From NCBI GenBank assembly GCA_035378955.1, contig DAOSUS010000016.1:1-57242 (forward strand): a DNA stretch of 57,242 bases. The letters run 5' to 3'. Both the position numbers and the translations under genes were made by a program. Below, one piece after another: positions 16,277-25,522 of this stretch. Under the pieces are notes generated by a model. It worked only from the letters and a program-made list of their open reading frames with translations, made no database searches and had not been told where the DNA came from. Position 1 is the stretch's first letter; each line of letters opens with the position of its first letter. Origin of the DNA: Candidatus Hydrogenedens sp. Its GTDB lineage: Bacteria > Hydrogenedentota > Hydrogenedentia > Hydrogenedentales > Hydrogenedentaceae.

Positions 16277-17668
16277 ATGCGATATTCTTTAAGCCTTCAA
16301 AAATTATTTTTATTGTTCTTTGTTTGTTTATTAGGGATTGTTGTTCCTGTTTTTGCACAGAATGCAGAAGCCCCAAAAGAGGAAGCACAATGGTATCAGC
16401 CGGAAATCATTGATAATCCGGAAGTGAAATTACTGGCAAAAGAGGGAGCCGGGAAGTTGTATAAAGTGGGTGAGCATTTATTGTGTGTGATGGAAGGGAC
16501 TTATAAGGAAATGGGGTTCCAGCACGGGAAATTATTGGCGGATAAGATAGAACATATAATGAAGGTTGGATATTTTGTTAAAGCACTCTGGAATAGAGGA
16601 TATACACGCGAATATGCCTTTGAACAGTCGAAGCGAATGGCGAAATATATCCCGTCGGAATATTTAGAAGAGGTTCAAGGGATTTACGAGGGCGTCCAGG
16701 CTGCAGGGAAGAAGGACATTACTTATGATGAGGTGCTTTTAGGTGCAACGGTTCCAGAGATTTTGCATTTTCCTCCCAATCAACCCCCGTCTATGCCAGC
16801 GGCTATGCCTAAGAGCTGTTCCAATTTTGCATGTTGGGGCAAGTGGACACCGGATGGGCGTTTGATTCATGGTAGGAATTTAGATTGGACAGTAAGTGCG
16901 GATGCTCAGGATGACTCTGTATTGCTTGTATGGCGTCCAAAGGGGAAGAAGCCGTATATGATGTTAAGTTGGGCAGGAGCCATTGGTAGCGTTAGTGGCA
17001 TGAGTGCCAGTGGATTAACCATTGGAGAAATGACTTTGCCCAGTCCTAATGCAACATTCGACGGTATGCCCTTATTGGTTATTATGCGTAGAGTTTTGGA
17101 GCAGGAGACCCTGGAACAGGCAGTTGATGTGCTGGTGAAAGGGCCGCAAACATCGGGTTGGAATTTTATTGTTGGAGATGGAAAAATTCCTTCCGGGCGT
17201 GCTTTTGAATCCGATGCGAAACGAGTCGTCGTGTATACGGATAATGACCCCAAGGAGTCCGAAGAGACGGCTCATTGGAGCATTCCGGATGCAGTTCGCA
17301 GAACCAATCACCCGATTAATAAAGAGGGTTTGTTAGACCTGGCACAGCATTATGGGCCACGGTTTAATATTAATGTAAAAACATGGGAAGAATTGAAACT
17401 TATCCTTCCATTGTTAAAATCACAGGATTCTTTTCAACGTTATGACTGGTTAGGCAAGCAGATAACAAAAGCAGAGAAATCCGTAGATATACGCCGTGCT
17501 ATTGATATTCTTGCCAATGGACCCGTATTTGGCGATGATACACTGCATTCCTTTGTGTTTGACCCGAAGGAACAGGTAGCGTATGTCTCCGTCGCAGGGA
17601 ATAACCCTCCTGTTACTGCGACGCGTAGACCTTTTACAAAAGTAGACTTAAAACAATGGTTTAAATAG
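16277..17668 (+). CDS. Exported C45-family (acyltransferase/choloylglycine hydrolase-type) NTN hydrolase
   Basis: 463 residues. The signal peptide ends near VFAQNAEA (about 28-32). The family pattern is complete: MEGTYKEMGFQHG (about 72-84), then KSCSNFACWGKW with candidate N-terminal nucleophile Cys181, then RLIHGRNLDW (to Trp204). C45 enzymes are autoprocessed amide hydrolases or acyltransferases. The large pro-segment before Cys181 fits proenzyme cleavage, which is inference. It resembles the C-terminal half of the 5531-7906 fusion, so the organism has at least two exported enzymes of this type. A good ribosome site (AGAGGAG) precedes the ATG. It faces the convergent oxidoreductase gene with a gap of 26 bp. 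Confidence 0.85.
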   Translation: MRYSLSLQKLFLLFFVCLLGIVVPVFAQNAEAPKEEAQWYQPEIIDNPEVKLLAKEGAGKLYKVGEHLLCVMEGTYKEMGFQHGKLLADKIEHIMKVGYFVKALWNRGYTREYAFEQSKRMAKYIPSEYLEEVQGIYEGVQAAGKKDITYDEVLLGATVPEILHFPPNQPPSMPAAMPKSCSNFACWGKWTPDGRLIHGRNLDWTVSADAQDDSVLLVWRPKGKKPYMMLSWAGAIGSVSGMSASGLTIGEMTLPSPNATFDGMPLLVIMRRVLEQETLEQAVDVLVKGPQTSGWNFIVGDGKIPSGRAFESDAKRVVVYTDNDPKESEETAHWSIPDAVRRTNHPINKEGLLDLAQHYGPRFNINVKTWEELKLILPLLKSQDSFQRYDWLGKQITKAEKSVDIRRAIDILANGPVFGDDTLHSFVFDPKEQVAYVSVAGNNPPVTATRRPFTKVDLKQWFK

Positions 17669-17694
17669 GTAGAAGCGTTTTTTCTGTCGGATAC

Positions 17695-18975
17695 TTATAT
17701 AAGTTTAGTTTCACCTGGTATTGCAACAGGAGGAACGGGCATAGGTCCGAAGTCTAATTTCTCAGGGAAGAGGTTTAACTTGGATTCGTTAATTACCCAA
17801 TCCCAGGTTACTTCTTCACCTGTGTAAGCCGACATGCGTCCCATAATCGCTGTTAAAGTGCTTTCCGCAATGGCTTGTGTTTCATTGATATATGTGCCAT
17901 TTCGAATAGCAGAGATAAGGTCAGCGTGTTCTTGCTCATACGGGTTATTTTGCTCACCTGTATACGGATATTCTTTATCTGTGAAGATATATTTTCCGGG
18001 TTCTGCTTTACCATGTGTGCCGACAACATATTCTCCAACGCGTTTGTATGTATCTTTGTTTTGTCTGCAAGCACTGGTTACACGGATACCGCCGGGATAT
18101 TCAAATTCAACAAAGAAATGGTCGTAGATATGACCAAATTCGGGACCCGTTCTCTGTTGTCTTCCGCCCATACCAATAGCGCGTATAGGGTGTGTTTTTA
18201 ATACCCAATTAATCACATCAATGTTATGTACATGTTGCTCTACAATGTGGTCGCCCGAAATCCATGTGTAGTAGTTCCAGTTGCGGAGTTGGTATTCCAT
18301 ATCAGACCAGGATGGGTCGCGTGGAACAGGGGTATAGTAATCATAATCACCAATCCAATAGCACGAAGCGGAAACGATGTCACCTATGGCTCCTTCATGA
18401 ATTTTCTCTATCAAAGAGAGATAAGGCTTTTGATGGCGGCGTTGCGTTCCTGCAACCACATTGAGTTTCTTTTCCGTGGCTTTCTCGCCTGTGGCTAAGA
18501 TGGAGCGAATTCCAACAGGATCAACCGCAACAGGTTTTTCCATGAAAACATGTTTATTCCTTTCAACAGCATATTGAAAATGTTGGGGACGAAACGCTGG
18601 TGGTGCAGCAAGAATTGCAATATCTATATCTGTATCCAGAACACCTTTGTAATTATCCCAGCCCGTGAAGCAATTTTTATCCTCTACCTGAAACGCATCG
18701 CCTAATTGTGCTAATTTTGCCTTACATTTCTGAATAGCATCCGGGAAAAGGTCTCCGATAGCCGTTATTTTAATGTTTGGGGAAGAACGAACACAGTCAA
18801 TCCCGGCTCCTGTTCCGCGTCTGCCACAACCGATAATACCTACTTTCAATGGAGCCGTTTCGGAGAAGGCATAACGGGCTATAAAGAAAGATGCACCCGT
18901 AATAGCACTTGTCTTTATGAAATCTCTACGGGAAGGGGTTGAATGACCGCCATGATTAAATGATTGATTTTCCAT
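17695..18975 (-). CDS. Tat-exported Gfo/Idh/MocA-family oxidoreductase
   Basis: 426 residues. The N-terminus carries a twin-arginine signal (PSRRDFIKTSAITGASFF). A Rossmann fold follows, with VGIIGCGRRGTGAG (NAD(P) binding, about 45-58). The family signature HVFMEKPVAVDP carries the conserved EKP, and GDHIVEQHVHNIDVINW is typical of secreted members acting on sugars or inositols. Export through Tat fits a folded protein with bound cofactor. The substrate is unknown. The start is supported by AAAAGGAG upstream. Repeat copy 2 lies immediately upstream in the same orientation, with its end about 58 bp from the ATG, so it may carry this gene's promoter or leader. Confidence 0.85.
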   Translation of the reverse strand: MENQSFNHGGHSTPSRRDFIKTSAITGASFFIARYAFSETAPLKVGIIGCGRRGTGAGIDCVRSSPNIKITAIGDLFPDAIQKCKAKLAQLGDAFQVEDKNCFTGWDNYKGVLDTDIDIAILAAPPAFRPQHFQYAVERNKHVFMEKPVAVDPVGIRSILATGEKATEKKLNVVAGTQRRHQKPYLSLIEKIHEGAIGDIVSASCYWIGDYDYYTPVPRDPSWSDMEYQLRNWNYYTWISGDHIVEQHVHNIDVINWVLKTHPIRAIGMGGRQQRTGPEFGHIYDHFFVEFEYPGGIRVTSACRQNKDTYKRVGEYVVGTHGKAEPGKYIFTDKEYPYTGEQNNPYEQEHADLISAIRNGTYINETQAIAESTLTAIMGRMSAYTGEEVTWDWVINESKLNLFPEKLDFGPMPVPPVAIPGETKLI

Positions 18976-19033
18976 GAATAAATCTCCTTTTGATTTTTAT
19001 TTGGTAATAATGTTCTTATTAATATACAAAACC

Positions 19034-19317
19034 TCTGAACAAATAGGATTTTTAGTTTTGGGTTAATCTGCAAAATGATTATACCGTTTTTGGAGAAGAA
19101 AAATCGCTTTGGGAAAGGAAAATATCTTTTCGATAACCAATAATAATTGTATTGATTTTTTGTTCTTTTTTCCTCTTTTTTATCTTCTTTTACTAAAGTT
19201 TATTATCTCGCTATTGCTTACCGATATTATTAATGCCACTCCTGCTCTCTTTCGTTTCATTTTCCCTCGAAACTCCCTCTGTATTACAATAATTAAAAAA
19301 TTAAACCTTTATCCAGA
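19034..19317 (-). repeat. Long intergenic repeat, copy 2 (inverted relative to 10264-10576)
   Basis: Read on the minus strand from 19317 to 19034, it follows copy 1 in order: AAGGTTTAATTTTTTAAT, GAGGGAGTTTCGAGGG, a micro-ORF, CTTTCCCAAAGCG, one TATAAT unit, and AATCCTATTTGTTCAGA at the end. It is 29 bp shorter than copy 1, mainly because the 32 bp unit is single. It lies just upstream of the Tat-signal oxidoreductase, as copy 1 lies just upstream of the BNR pseudogene. Confidence 0.8.
19180..19260 (-). CDS. Micro-ORF (26 codons) inside repeat copy 2
   Basis: It reads MKRKRAGVALIISVSNSEII, then NFSKRR and stop, with the same length and ribosome site (GAGGG) as the copy 1 frame. Its stop is 204 nt from the oxidoreductase start; in copy 1 the spacing is 209 nt. 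This could be a leader peptide or a chance frame kept by recent duplication. Confidence 0.3.
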   Translation of the reverse strand: MKRKRAGVALIISVSNSEIINFSKRR

Positions 19318-19358
19318 AATCTTAATTTATAAAAGAGAATATACTCAGGAGGATAGAC

Positions 19359-20513
19359 ATGACACATAGGGAAAGGGCTCTTGCCGTTTTAAGATATGAA
19401 CCGTATGACCGTTTGCCAATAGTTCATTTTGGTTTTTGGAATGAGACTTTAACAAAATGGGCAGAAGAAGGATACATCACAAAGGAAGAAGCGAAAGAAT
19501 GGGTAGATGGAAATCCTGTGGATGCCATAATAAGTGAAAAGTTGGGTTTTGATTTTAATTATTATTCGGTATTTAAGCCCAACGCCCATTTAGACCCTTT
19601 ATTTGAGCGAAAAACGATTGAAGAGTTATCTGATGGTTCCAGGAAAGTGCAGAATGAAGATGGCGTTATTGTTCTCGAAAAACCGGGAGCTGTTTCTATC
19701 CCAGCAGAGTTTGACCACCTTTTAAAAACCCGTAAAGATTGGGAAGAACACTACTTGCCGAGACTTCAATATAATGAGAATAGAATACTAAAAACACTTG
19801 TTCGTGTAAATGATAAAATGATACCTTTTGGAGAAGGTGGAGAGGAATTTCTCAAAACCAATGAACGGGATTATCTTTATGGATTACATTGCGGAAGTTT
19901 ATTAGGCTCTTTGCGAAATGTTACAGGGGTAGTGGGATTAAGTTATATTTATGCCGATGACCCTGATTTGTTCAAGGAAATGATTGATACATACGGTGAA
20001 CTTTGCTACCAGAATACAAAGCGAGCCTTGCAAAATGGAGCCAGGTATGATTTTGCCCATTTTTGGGAAGACATCTGCTTTAAAAATGGACCGCTGGTAA
20101 TTCCTTCTGTTTTTGATGAATGGGTCGGACCTCATTATAAGAGGATTACAGAGTTATGCAATAGTTATAGACTGGACATCGTTTCGCTGGATTGCGATGG
20201 CTGCATTGATGCCCTTATTCCGACATGGTTTCATAATGGCGTGAATACCATGTTTCCGATAGAGGTGGGCACATGGAACGCAAGCATTGCCCCATGGAGG
20301 GAAAAATATGGCAAAGGCTTACGCGGTGTCGGAGGAATGAATAAAGTGGTATTTCTTCATGACAGAGATGCTGTTGATCGTGAAATAGAACGGCTTAAAC
20401 CTTTGGTTGACTTAGGAGGTTTTATCCCCTGTCCTGACCATCGTATTCCCCCGGATGCGAAATGGGATAACATCCGTTATTATTGCGACCGCATGCGACA
20501 GGTATTCGGGTAA
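19359..20513 (+). CDS. Uroporphyrinogen decarboxylase-family (URO-D-like) protein
   Basis: 384 residues. The start MTHRERALAVLRYEPYDRLP is the hallmark of URO-D-like proteins outside heme synthesis (methyltransferase-type MtaA/CmuA relatives). Later features are RYDFAHFWEDICFKNGPLVI and LDIVSLDCDGCIDALIPTW, a barrel-edge region seen in the same group. In this group the barrel usually binds a corrinoid protein or a small substrate, but no corrinoid protein gene lies nearby, so the role is open. It is probably not the heme enzyme HemE. A textbook ribosome site (AGGAGGAT) precedes it, and the serpin gene follows 34 bp downstream, probably in one transcript. Confidence 0.8.
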   Translation: MTHRERALAVLRYEPYDRLPIVHFGFWNETLTKWAEEGYITKEEAKEWVDGNPVDAIISEKLGFDFNYYSVFKPNAHLDPLFERKTIEELSDGSRKVQNEDGVIVLEKPGAVSIPAEFDHLLKTRKDWEEHYLPRLQYNENRILKTLVRVNDKMIPFGEGGEEFLKTNERDYLYGLHCGSLLGSLRNVTGVVGLSYIYADDPDLFKEMIDTYGELCYQNTKRALQNGARYDFAHFWEDICFKNGPLVIPSVFDEWVGPHYKRITELCNSYRLDIVSLDCDGCIDALIPTWFHNGVNTMFPIEVGTWNASIAPWREKYGKGLRGVGGMNKVVFLHDRDAVDREIERLKPLVDLGGFIPCPDHRIPPDAKWDNIRYYCDRMRQVFG

Positions 20514-20547
20514 AGTCTATAGCAAAAATAAAAAAAGGAATTTAGTT

Positions 20548-21885
20548 ATGAAACTCTTTAATAAAAACCGATTTTTATATTTTATAACTACCACATTTAT
20601 ACTACTTTTAATTTTTGTCCCCGTCTATATCTACAAAACGAATTCAGTAGTTGTTAAAACGGAGAAAGAACAACCACCAAAAGAATTTCCTCTCAATTAT
20701 ACGAAAGAAGGAATTCAACAGGTAGTCGAGGCAAATAATAAGTTCGGCATTGACCTTTATTTAGAATTGGCAACAGAGAAAGCAGATAAAAACCACTTTA
20801 TTTCACCGTTCAGTATATCCATGGCAATGGCAATGTTATATGAAATGGCAAAGGGTAAAACGGCAGAGGAAATTCAAAAAGCATGTTCTTTCCCTGATAT
20901 AGATGTGATACGACCTAATATATCGTATATATATAGAATGTTCGACACTCAATTTAAAAAAGAAAATACTACGAACAAATCCGATGAGAAAAATTACGAA
21001 ATTCTACTGGCAAATGCTTTATGGATAAATAAGACTTTCCCTGTAAAAGAAAATTATAAAAATATTATCAAGCAATATTACTTTGGATTAGTTGAAAACT
21101 TAGATTTTTCAGGCAACCCGTCTAAATCAGCCCAAACTATTAATAATTTTGTTGAAGAAAAAACTCAAGGAACTATAAAAGATCTTATTTTGCCAAATGA
21201 GATTGATGATTTCACTGTTATGGTTTTAACTAATTCCATATATTTCAAAGGAGTATGGCTCTATGAATTTGATAAACAAAACACAAGGGATAGGGAATTC
21301 AAGATTAATGCTAATAAGACAATTAATGTCCCATTTATGAATTTTATAAATCCAGAACAAGAATTTTTGTATATAGATACCCCTGAATTAGAGATCTTAG
21401 AATTACCCTACAAGGAACGCAAAATATCCATGTTGATTATTTTGCCTAAGCAAGGCAATTTGGAAGAACAGGAGGAGAAAATATTGAGAGAATTTCCAGA
21501 GTTGAAGCAAAAAATGCAACCCCGTAGTGTTTATCTAATTTCTATCCCAAAATTTGAAATAGAAACAAACTATCTTTTAGATGCTGCTTTTAAGAAATTG
21601 GGAATAACTTCTGCTTATTCTGCTGGTGCAGATTTTTCAAATGCAACGGATATGGGAATATTTTTAGACGAAAGTAAACATAAAGCATATATAAAAGTTG
21701 ATGAAAAAGGAACAGTTGCTTCCGCAGCAACTGTTCTTTTATTAAAATTAGGCGAGGATATTGATTCACCAAAAAAGATTAATTTCATTGCAGACCATCC
21801 TTTTATCTTTATAATACAGGATAACCAAACCAATGCAATCTTATTCCTGGGAAGAATTGTTAATCCTGTTTCTAATTCTGTCTAA
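20548..21885 (+). CDS. Membrane-anchored serpin (serine/cysteine protease inhibitor)
   Basis: 445 residues. A single helix (FLYFITTTFILLLIFVPVYI) anchors it. The serpin fold follows: NHFISPFSISMAMAMLYEMA, then LANALWINKTFPVKENY, then VMVLTNSIYFKGVW. The reactive-loop hinge reads VDEKGTVASAATVLLL, close to the inhibitory consensus (small residues at P12-P9, Thr at P14 and P8), before INFIADHPFIFII. Counting from the hinge Gly puts P1 near Gly-Glu in KLGEDIDSP, so target specificity is unclear. The hinge supports a true inhibitor rather than a non-inhibitory serpin. An in-frame ATG-like start 93 nt upstream overlaps the previous gene; ATG 20548 with AAGGA is preferred. It may guard envelope proteins from foreign proteases. 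Confidence 0.9.
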   Translation: MKLFNKNRFLYFITTTFILLLIFVPVYIYKTNSVVVKTEKEQPPKEFPLNYTKEGIQQVVEANNKFGIDLYLELATEKADKNHFISPFSISMAMAMLYEMAKGKTAEEIQKACSFPDIDVIRPNISYIYRMFDTQFKKENTTNKSDEKNYEILLANALWINKTFPVKENYKNIIKQYYFGLVENLDFSGNPSKSAQTINNFVEEKTQGTIKDLILPNEIDDFTVMVLTNSIYFKGVWLYEFDKQNTRDREFKINANKTINVPFMNFINPEQEFLYIDTPELEILELPYKERKISMLIILPKQGNLEEQEEKILREFPELKQKMQPRSVYLISIPKFEIETNYLLDAAFKKLGITSAYSAGADFSNATDMGIFLDESKHKAYIKVDEKGTVASAATVLLLKLGEDIDSPKKINFIADHPFIFIIQDNQTNAILFLGRIVNPVSNSV

Positions 21886-22050
21886 ATTAAACGATTTTAC
21901 TTTGATGATTATCCCCCAGAAGAAATATCTCTAATATCTGGAAACACCCCCCAATTTACCTTATTCTATAAACAGGAGTGATAATGGTATATTGATATAC
22001 TCCGTGTCGAAGATAGCAATTTTTTGATGTAATTTTTAGTATCTGTGGAT

Positions 22051-22082
22051 AAAAAAAGAGGGAAGCTTGGGCTTCCCTCTTA
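22051..22082 (-). terminator. Rho-independent terminator of groL
   Basis: On the minus strand: AAGAGGGAAGC, loop CCAA, GCTTCCCTCTT, then a run of T. The stem is 11 bp with a 4-base loop and an extended U tract, 26 bp beyond the groL stop codon. A textbook intrinsic terminator. Confidence 0.92.
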
Positions 22083-22107
22083 AATATTTCTATATTAAAT
22101 ATTTTGA

Positions 22108-23724
22108 TTAGTAGTGGGGATGATTGTGGGCACCGCCTTTATCTTCTTTCTTTTCAGGAATATCTGCAACAAGACATTCGGTTGTGATAATCATGCTGGC
22201 AACGCTAACTGCATTTTGTAAGGCACAACGAATAACCTTCGCCGGGTCAATGATACCCGCTTTAATTAAATCTTCAATATTTCCTGTATCTGCATTTAAT
22301 CCTACATTTTCTTTTTCTTCTTCCAATTTAGCAGAAATCAATTCGCCATTTAGTCCGGCATTATTGGCTATTTGAATTAAGGGGATAGCCATAGTTTTCT
22401 TCATTAATGCAACGCCCAGACCTTCATCACCTTCCAGTTTTAAGTTGTCCAATACCTTACGGGCACGAAGCAACGCAACACCACCACCTGGAACAAATCC
22501 TTCCTCAATGGCAGCACGGGTTGCATTCAAGGCATCATCCGTTCTGTCTTTCTTTTCCTTCAATTCTGATTCTGTGGGAGCACCTACGCGAATAACAGCA
22601 ACACCACCTGCCAATTTGGCAAGGCGTTCCTGTAATTTTTCACGGTCATAATCGGAGGTGGTTTCTTCGATTTGTCGGCGAATTTGTTCGCACCGTGCTT
22701 GAATATCTTTCTTTTTACCGGCACCTTCAATAATAGTTGTGTAATCTTTTGTAACTTCAATGCGTTTGGCTCTACCTAATTGGTCAAGGGTTACATTCTC
22801 TAATTTAATACCCAAATCTTCGGAGAAGAATTGTCCACCCGTTAAGATAGATATATCTCTCAGTATTTCTTTTCTGCGGTCACCAAAAGCAGGTGCTTTT
22901 ACGGCACAGACTTTGAGTATTCCACGAATTTTATTAACAACAAGAGTGGCTAATGCTTCCCCTTCGATGTCCTCTGCAATAATTATCATAGGCTTTCCGG
23001 TCTGGGCAATTTTCTGGAGAAGCGGTAGCAAATCGTGAATACTGCTGATTTTCTTTTCATAACAAAGGACATAACATTCTTCAAGAACTGCGGTCATATT
23101 GTTCGGGTCTGTTACAAAATAGGGTGATAGATAACCACGGTCAAATTGCATACCATCTACAATTTCTACTTCCGTTTTTAATCCTTTTCCTTTTTCAACC
23201 GTAATAACCCCATCATTCCCGACTTTATCAATGGCTTCCGATATGAATTGCCCAATTTCCTTATCTCCATTGGCGGAGACAGTGGCAACCTGCCGTATTT
23301 CATCAGAATTGCGAACTTTTTTACTCATATTAGCGATGGCTTTCACTACTTCTGCCAGTGCTTTGTCCATTCCGCGTTTAATAGCCATCGGATTGGCTCC
23401 TGCGGTTACCAGTCGGATACCTTCGTGAACCATGGCTTGAGCCAATACAGTTGCCGTAGTTGTTCCGTCACCTGCGGTATCATTGGTTTTGCTTGCTGCT
23501 TCACGCAACATCCTTGCACCCATGTTCTCAAACGGGTCTTTCAAATCAATTTCTTTTGCGACCGTTACACCATCTTTTGTGATGGTCGGAGAACCATAGG
23601 TTTTCTCTAATAATACATTGCGACCACGCGGACCTAAAGTTGCCTTTACTGCATCTGCTAAGACATCAACGCCTTTAATCAATTTTTCGCGGGCTTCTTC
23701 ACTGAAAACAATCTGTTTTGCCAT
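22108..23724 (-). CDS. groL: Chaperonin GroEL (60 kDa)
   Basis: The ATP-driven folding chamber. 538 residues, starting MAKQIVFSEEAREKL. Signature segments are ATLGPRGRNVLLEKTYGSPT, then TNDTAGDGTTTATVLAQAMV (nucleotide site) and GGVAVIRVGAPTESELKEKK. The C-terminus ends KGGAHNHPHY instead of the Gly-Gly-Met tail seen in most bacterial GroELs, an oddity that may matter for the cavity floor. groES is not adjacent; it must lie elsewhere. Expression is expected to be under HrcA (perfect CIRCE upstream) and it ends at a strong terminator. The ribosome site is AAGGAGGAGG. Confidence 0.97.
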   Translation of the reverse strand: MAKQIVFSEEAREKLIKGVDVLADAVKATLGPRGRNVLLEKTYGSPTITKDGVTVAKEIDLKDPFENMGARMLREAASKTNDTAGDGTTTATVLAQAMVHEGIRLVTAGANPMAIKRGMDKALAEVVKAIANMSKKVRNSDEIRQVATVSANGDKEIGQFISEAIDKVGNDGVITVEKGKGLKTEVEIVDGMQFDRGYLSPYFVTDPNNMTAVLEECYVLCYEKKISSIHDLLPLLQKIAQTGKPMIIIAEDIEGEALATLVVNKIRGILKVCAVKAPAFGDRRKEILRDISILTGGQFFSEDLGIKLENVTLDQLGRAKRIEVTKDYTTIIEGAGKKKDIQARCEQIRRQIEETTSDYDREKLQERLAKLAGGVAVIRVGAPTESELKEKKDRTDDALNATRAAIEEGFVPGGGVALLRARKVLDNLKLEGDEGLGVALMKKTMAIPLIQIANNAGLNGELISAKLEEEKENVGLNADTGNIEDLIKAGIIDPAKVIRCALQNAVSVASMIITTECLVADIPEKKEDKGGAHNHPHY

Positions 23725-23799
23725 AAGAAATTCCTCCTCCTTAAATGGTTAAATAAAGTTACATTCAAGGAAAGTAATATTTATAGTTTTGATTTTCTG

Positions 23800-23826
23800 T
23801 TAGCACTCACCCGTAGTGAGTGCTAA
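23800..23826. promoter_or_regulatory. CIRCE operator (HrcA binding site) of groL
   Basis: TTAGCACTC, 9 bases, GAGTGCTAA: a perfect match to the CIRCE consensus. It sits just downstream of the groL promoter, where HrcA would block transcription. hrcA itself is not in this window. Confidence 0.95.
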
Positions 23827-23827
23827 T

Positions 23828-23856
23828 ATAATACCATATATATAATCGTTTTGCAA
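23828..23856 (-). promoter_or_regulatory. groL promoter (sigma-70-like)
   Basis: On the minus strand: TTGCAA (23851-23856), a 17 bp spacer and TATTAT (23828-23833), immediately before the CIRCE operator. Position and spacing are convincing. Confidence 0.75.
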
Positions 23857-23937
23857 ATAATCTTTACTGACAAAATCAACTAAATTTTTTATTCCAAAAA
23901 ACACAGTCGTATTTTCAACTCTGTATTTTGTAAAATA

Positions 23938-23967
23938 TTGAACTACTTATTTATTTTGAAATAAAAT
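23938..23967 (+). promoter_or_regulatory. Candidate promoter of hldE
   Basis: TTGAAC, 18 bp and TAAAAT, about 40 bases before the hldE start. Acceptable but in AT-rich DNA. Confidence 0.4.
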
Positions 23968-24009
23968 GGATTAAGTTTTAAACAAACCAACTGGGATAAG
24001 GGTAAAAAT

Positions 24010-25479
24010 ATGGATACAAAACGACTTTTTTCTATACTATCAAAATTTGATAAAGTGCGTGTTCTTGCTATTGGTGATATTTATTTAGATGAAAATGTTT
24101 ACGGCAAGGTTACAGAAGTAAGTTTAGAAGCACCCATTCCTGTTTTAGAGGTATTGGAGCGTAGATATAATCCAGGTGCCGCAGGTAATGCTGCTTGCAA
24201 TGCTTCTGCACTCGGAGCAAAGGTATATATGTTAGGTGTTGTAGGTGCAGATTCTAATGCAGAGATTTTAAGAAATGAATTTCTGAAACGGAATGTAACC
24301 ATAGATTATCTTGTGGTTGACCCGTTACGACCTACAAACACCTATGGGAAACTTCGTGCTGGTGGACATAATATCCCAACCCAGGAAGTTCTTCGCACAG
24401 ATACTCCGCGTCCCAAGCCTATCTCAGGCAAGGTAGAGGAGCAATTAATCAAAAACATATGGAAGGTGGCTAAAAAGGTAGATGTTATTATGGTGGGAGA
24501 CCAGGTATCTTCTGTGATAACGCCCAATGTCTTATCCGCCTTAACAGAATGTGCTAAAAAATATCATTTGATTACCGTTGCAGATTCTCGTGCACGGGCT
24601 AACATTTTTCAGGGTTTTGATGTTATACTTCCGAACGACAAGGAAGCAGGGATTGCAACAGGGATTAATGTTGTAGACTATGAAACATTGAAAAAAGCAG
24701 GGAAGGCTTTACTTAAATCAGCCAAGAATGCAATGATAACGCGTGGACCCGATGGTATAACTATTTTTTATCAAGACGGTAAGATTGAAGATGTGCCGAT
24801 TGCCCCCGTTCAGGTAATTGATGTAACAGGAGCTGGCGATACTGTAACGGCAACCGTTGCTATCGCCTTAGTTGCGGGAGCGAACCTTTATGAATGTGCT
24901 GTATTGGGAAATACAGCTGCGGGTGTAGCCGTAGCCCAGCATGGAGTTGTTACCGTTTCCTGTGAGGAAGTGGAACAAGCCCTGTTAAGTGCCGGCGGTC
25001 CTTCGAAATTAAAGACATTACCTCAATTAAAAAAGATTGTCCAGCAATTGAAAGAACAAAATAAAAAGATTGTGTGGACAAATGGTTGTTTTGATATTTT
25101 ACATGTGGGACATATTACCTATCTCATGCGTGCAAAGAAAGAAGGGGATGTGTTGGTTGTAGGTTTGAACAGTGACCGCTCTGTGCGTCAAATAAAAGGG
25201 GAAGGCAGACCGGTTATTAACGAACACAATCGTGCTCTGGTGTTGTCGGCTCTGGAATGTGTGGACTATATTGTTGTATTTGATGAAAAATCTCCTCTCT
25301 CAATAATTAAACAGTTAAAGCCGGATGTCTATGCCAAAGGCGGAGATTATACAATCGATACATTAGTTCAGCCCGAACGACGGTTTGTAGAAAGTTATGG
25401 CGGAAGAATTGCTCTTATCCCCGGTGTGGAAGGTCAATCAACGACAAATATTATCCATAAAGTCAAAGGGAACGCATAA
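24010..25479 (+). CDS. hldE: Bifunctional heptose-7-phosphate kinase / heptose-1-phosphate adenylyltransferase HldE
   Basis: HldE makes ADP-heptose for the inner core of lipopolysaccharide. 489 residues with two domains. The PfkB-type kinase (1 to about 320) has NPGAAGNAACNASALG and VIDVTGAGDTVTATVAIAL, holding the catalytic GAGD. The nucleotidyltransferase (about 345-489) has WTNGCFDILHVGHITYL with the H-x-G-H motif. Neither domain is truncated. The gene indicates an outer membrane with heptose-containing LPS. It is divergent from groL and followed by a glycan-related block. The phosphatase GmhB is not seen here. Confidence 0.95.
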   Translation: MDTKRLFSILSKFDKVRVLAIGDIYLDENVYGKVTEVSLEAPIPVLEVLERRYNPGAAGNAACNASALGAKVYMLGVVGADSNAEILRNEFLKRNVTIDYLVVDPLRPTNTYGKLRAGGHNIPTQEVLRTDTPRPKPISGKVEEQLIKNIWKVAKKVDVIMVGDQVSSVITPNVLSALTECAKKYHLITVADSRARANIFQGFDVILPNDKEAGIATGINVVDYETLKKAGKALLKSAKNAMITRGPDGITIFYQDGKIEDVPIAPVQVIDVTGAGDTVTATVAIALVAGANLYECAVLGNTAAGVAVAQHGVVTVSCEEVEQALLSAGGPSKLKTLPQLKKIVQQLKEQNKKIVWTNGCFDILHVGHITYLMRAKKEGDVLVVGLNSDRSVRQIKGEGRPVINEHNRALVLSALECVDYIVVFDEKSPLSIIKQLKPDVYAKGGDYTIDTLVQPERRFVESYGGRIALIPGVEGQSTTNIIHKVKGNA

Positions 25480-25522
25480 AGTCTCGTTAAATCCGAACCA
25501 TAAGACCGATAGGCCTGATTTA

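Noticed and set aside
19109..19369. 86-codon plus-strand frame across repeat copy 2
   Set aside because: It reads through the repeat in the antisense direction, is low-complexity Leu/Ile/Phe and has no ribosome site. Copy 1 does not keep the full frame.
19359..20513. HemE of heme synthesis
   Set aside because: The N-terminus and internal motifs match the URO-D-like methyltransferase group; no other heme genes are nearby.
22760..23610. Frames antisense to groL
   Set aside because: Typical shadow frames opposite a conserved gene; no ribosome sites and no family match.
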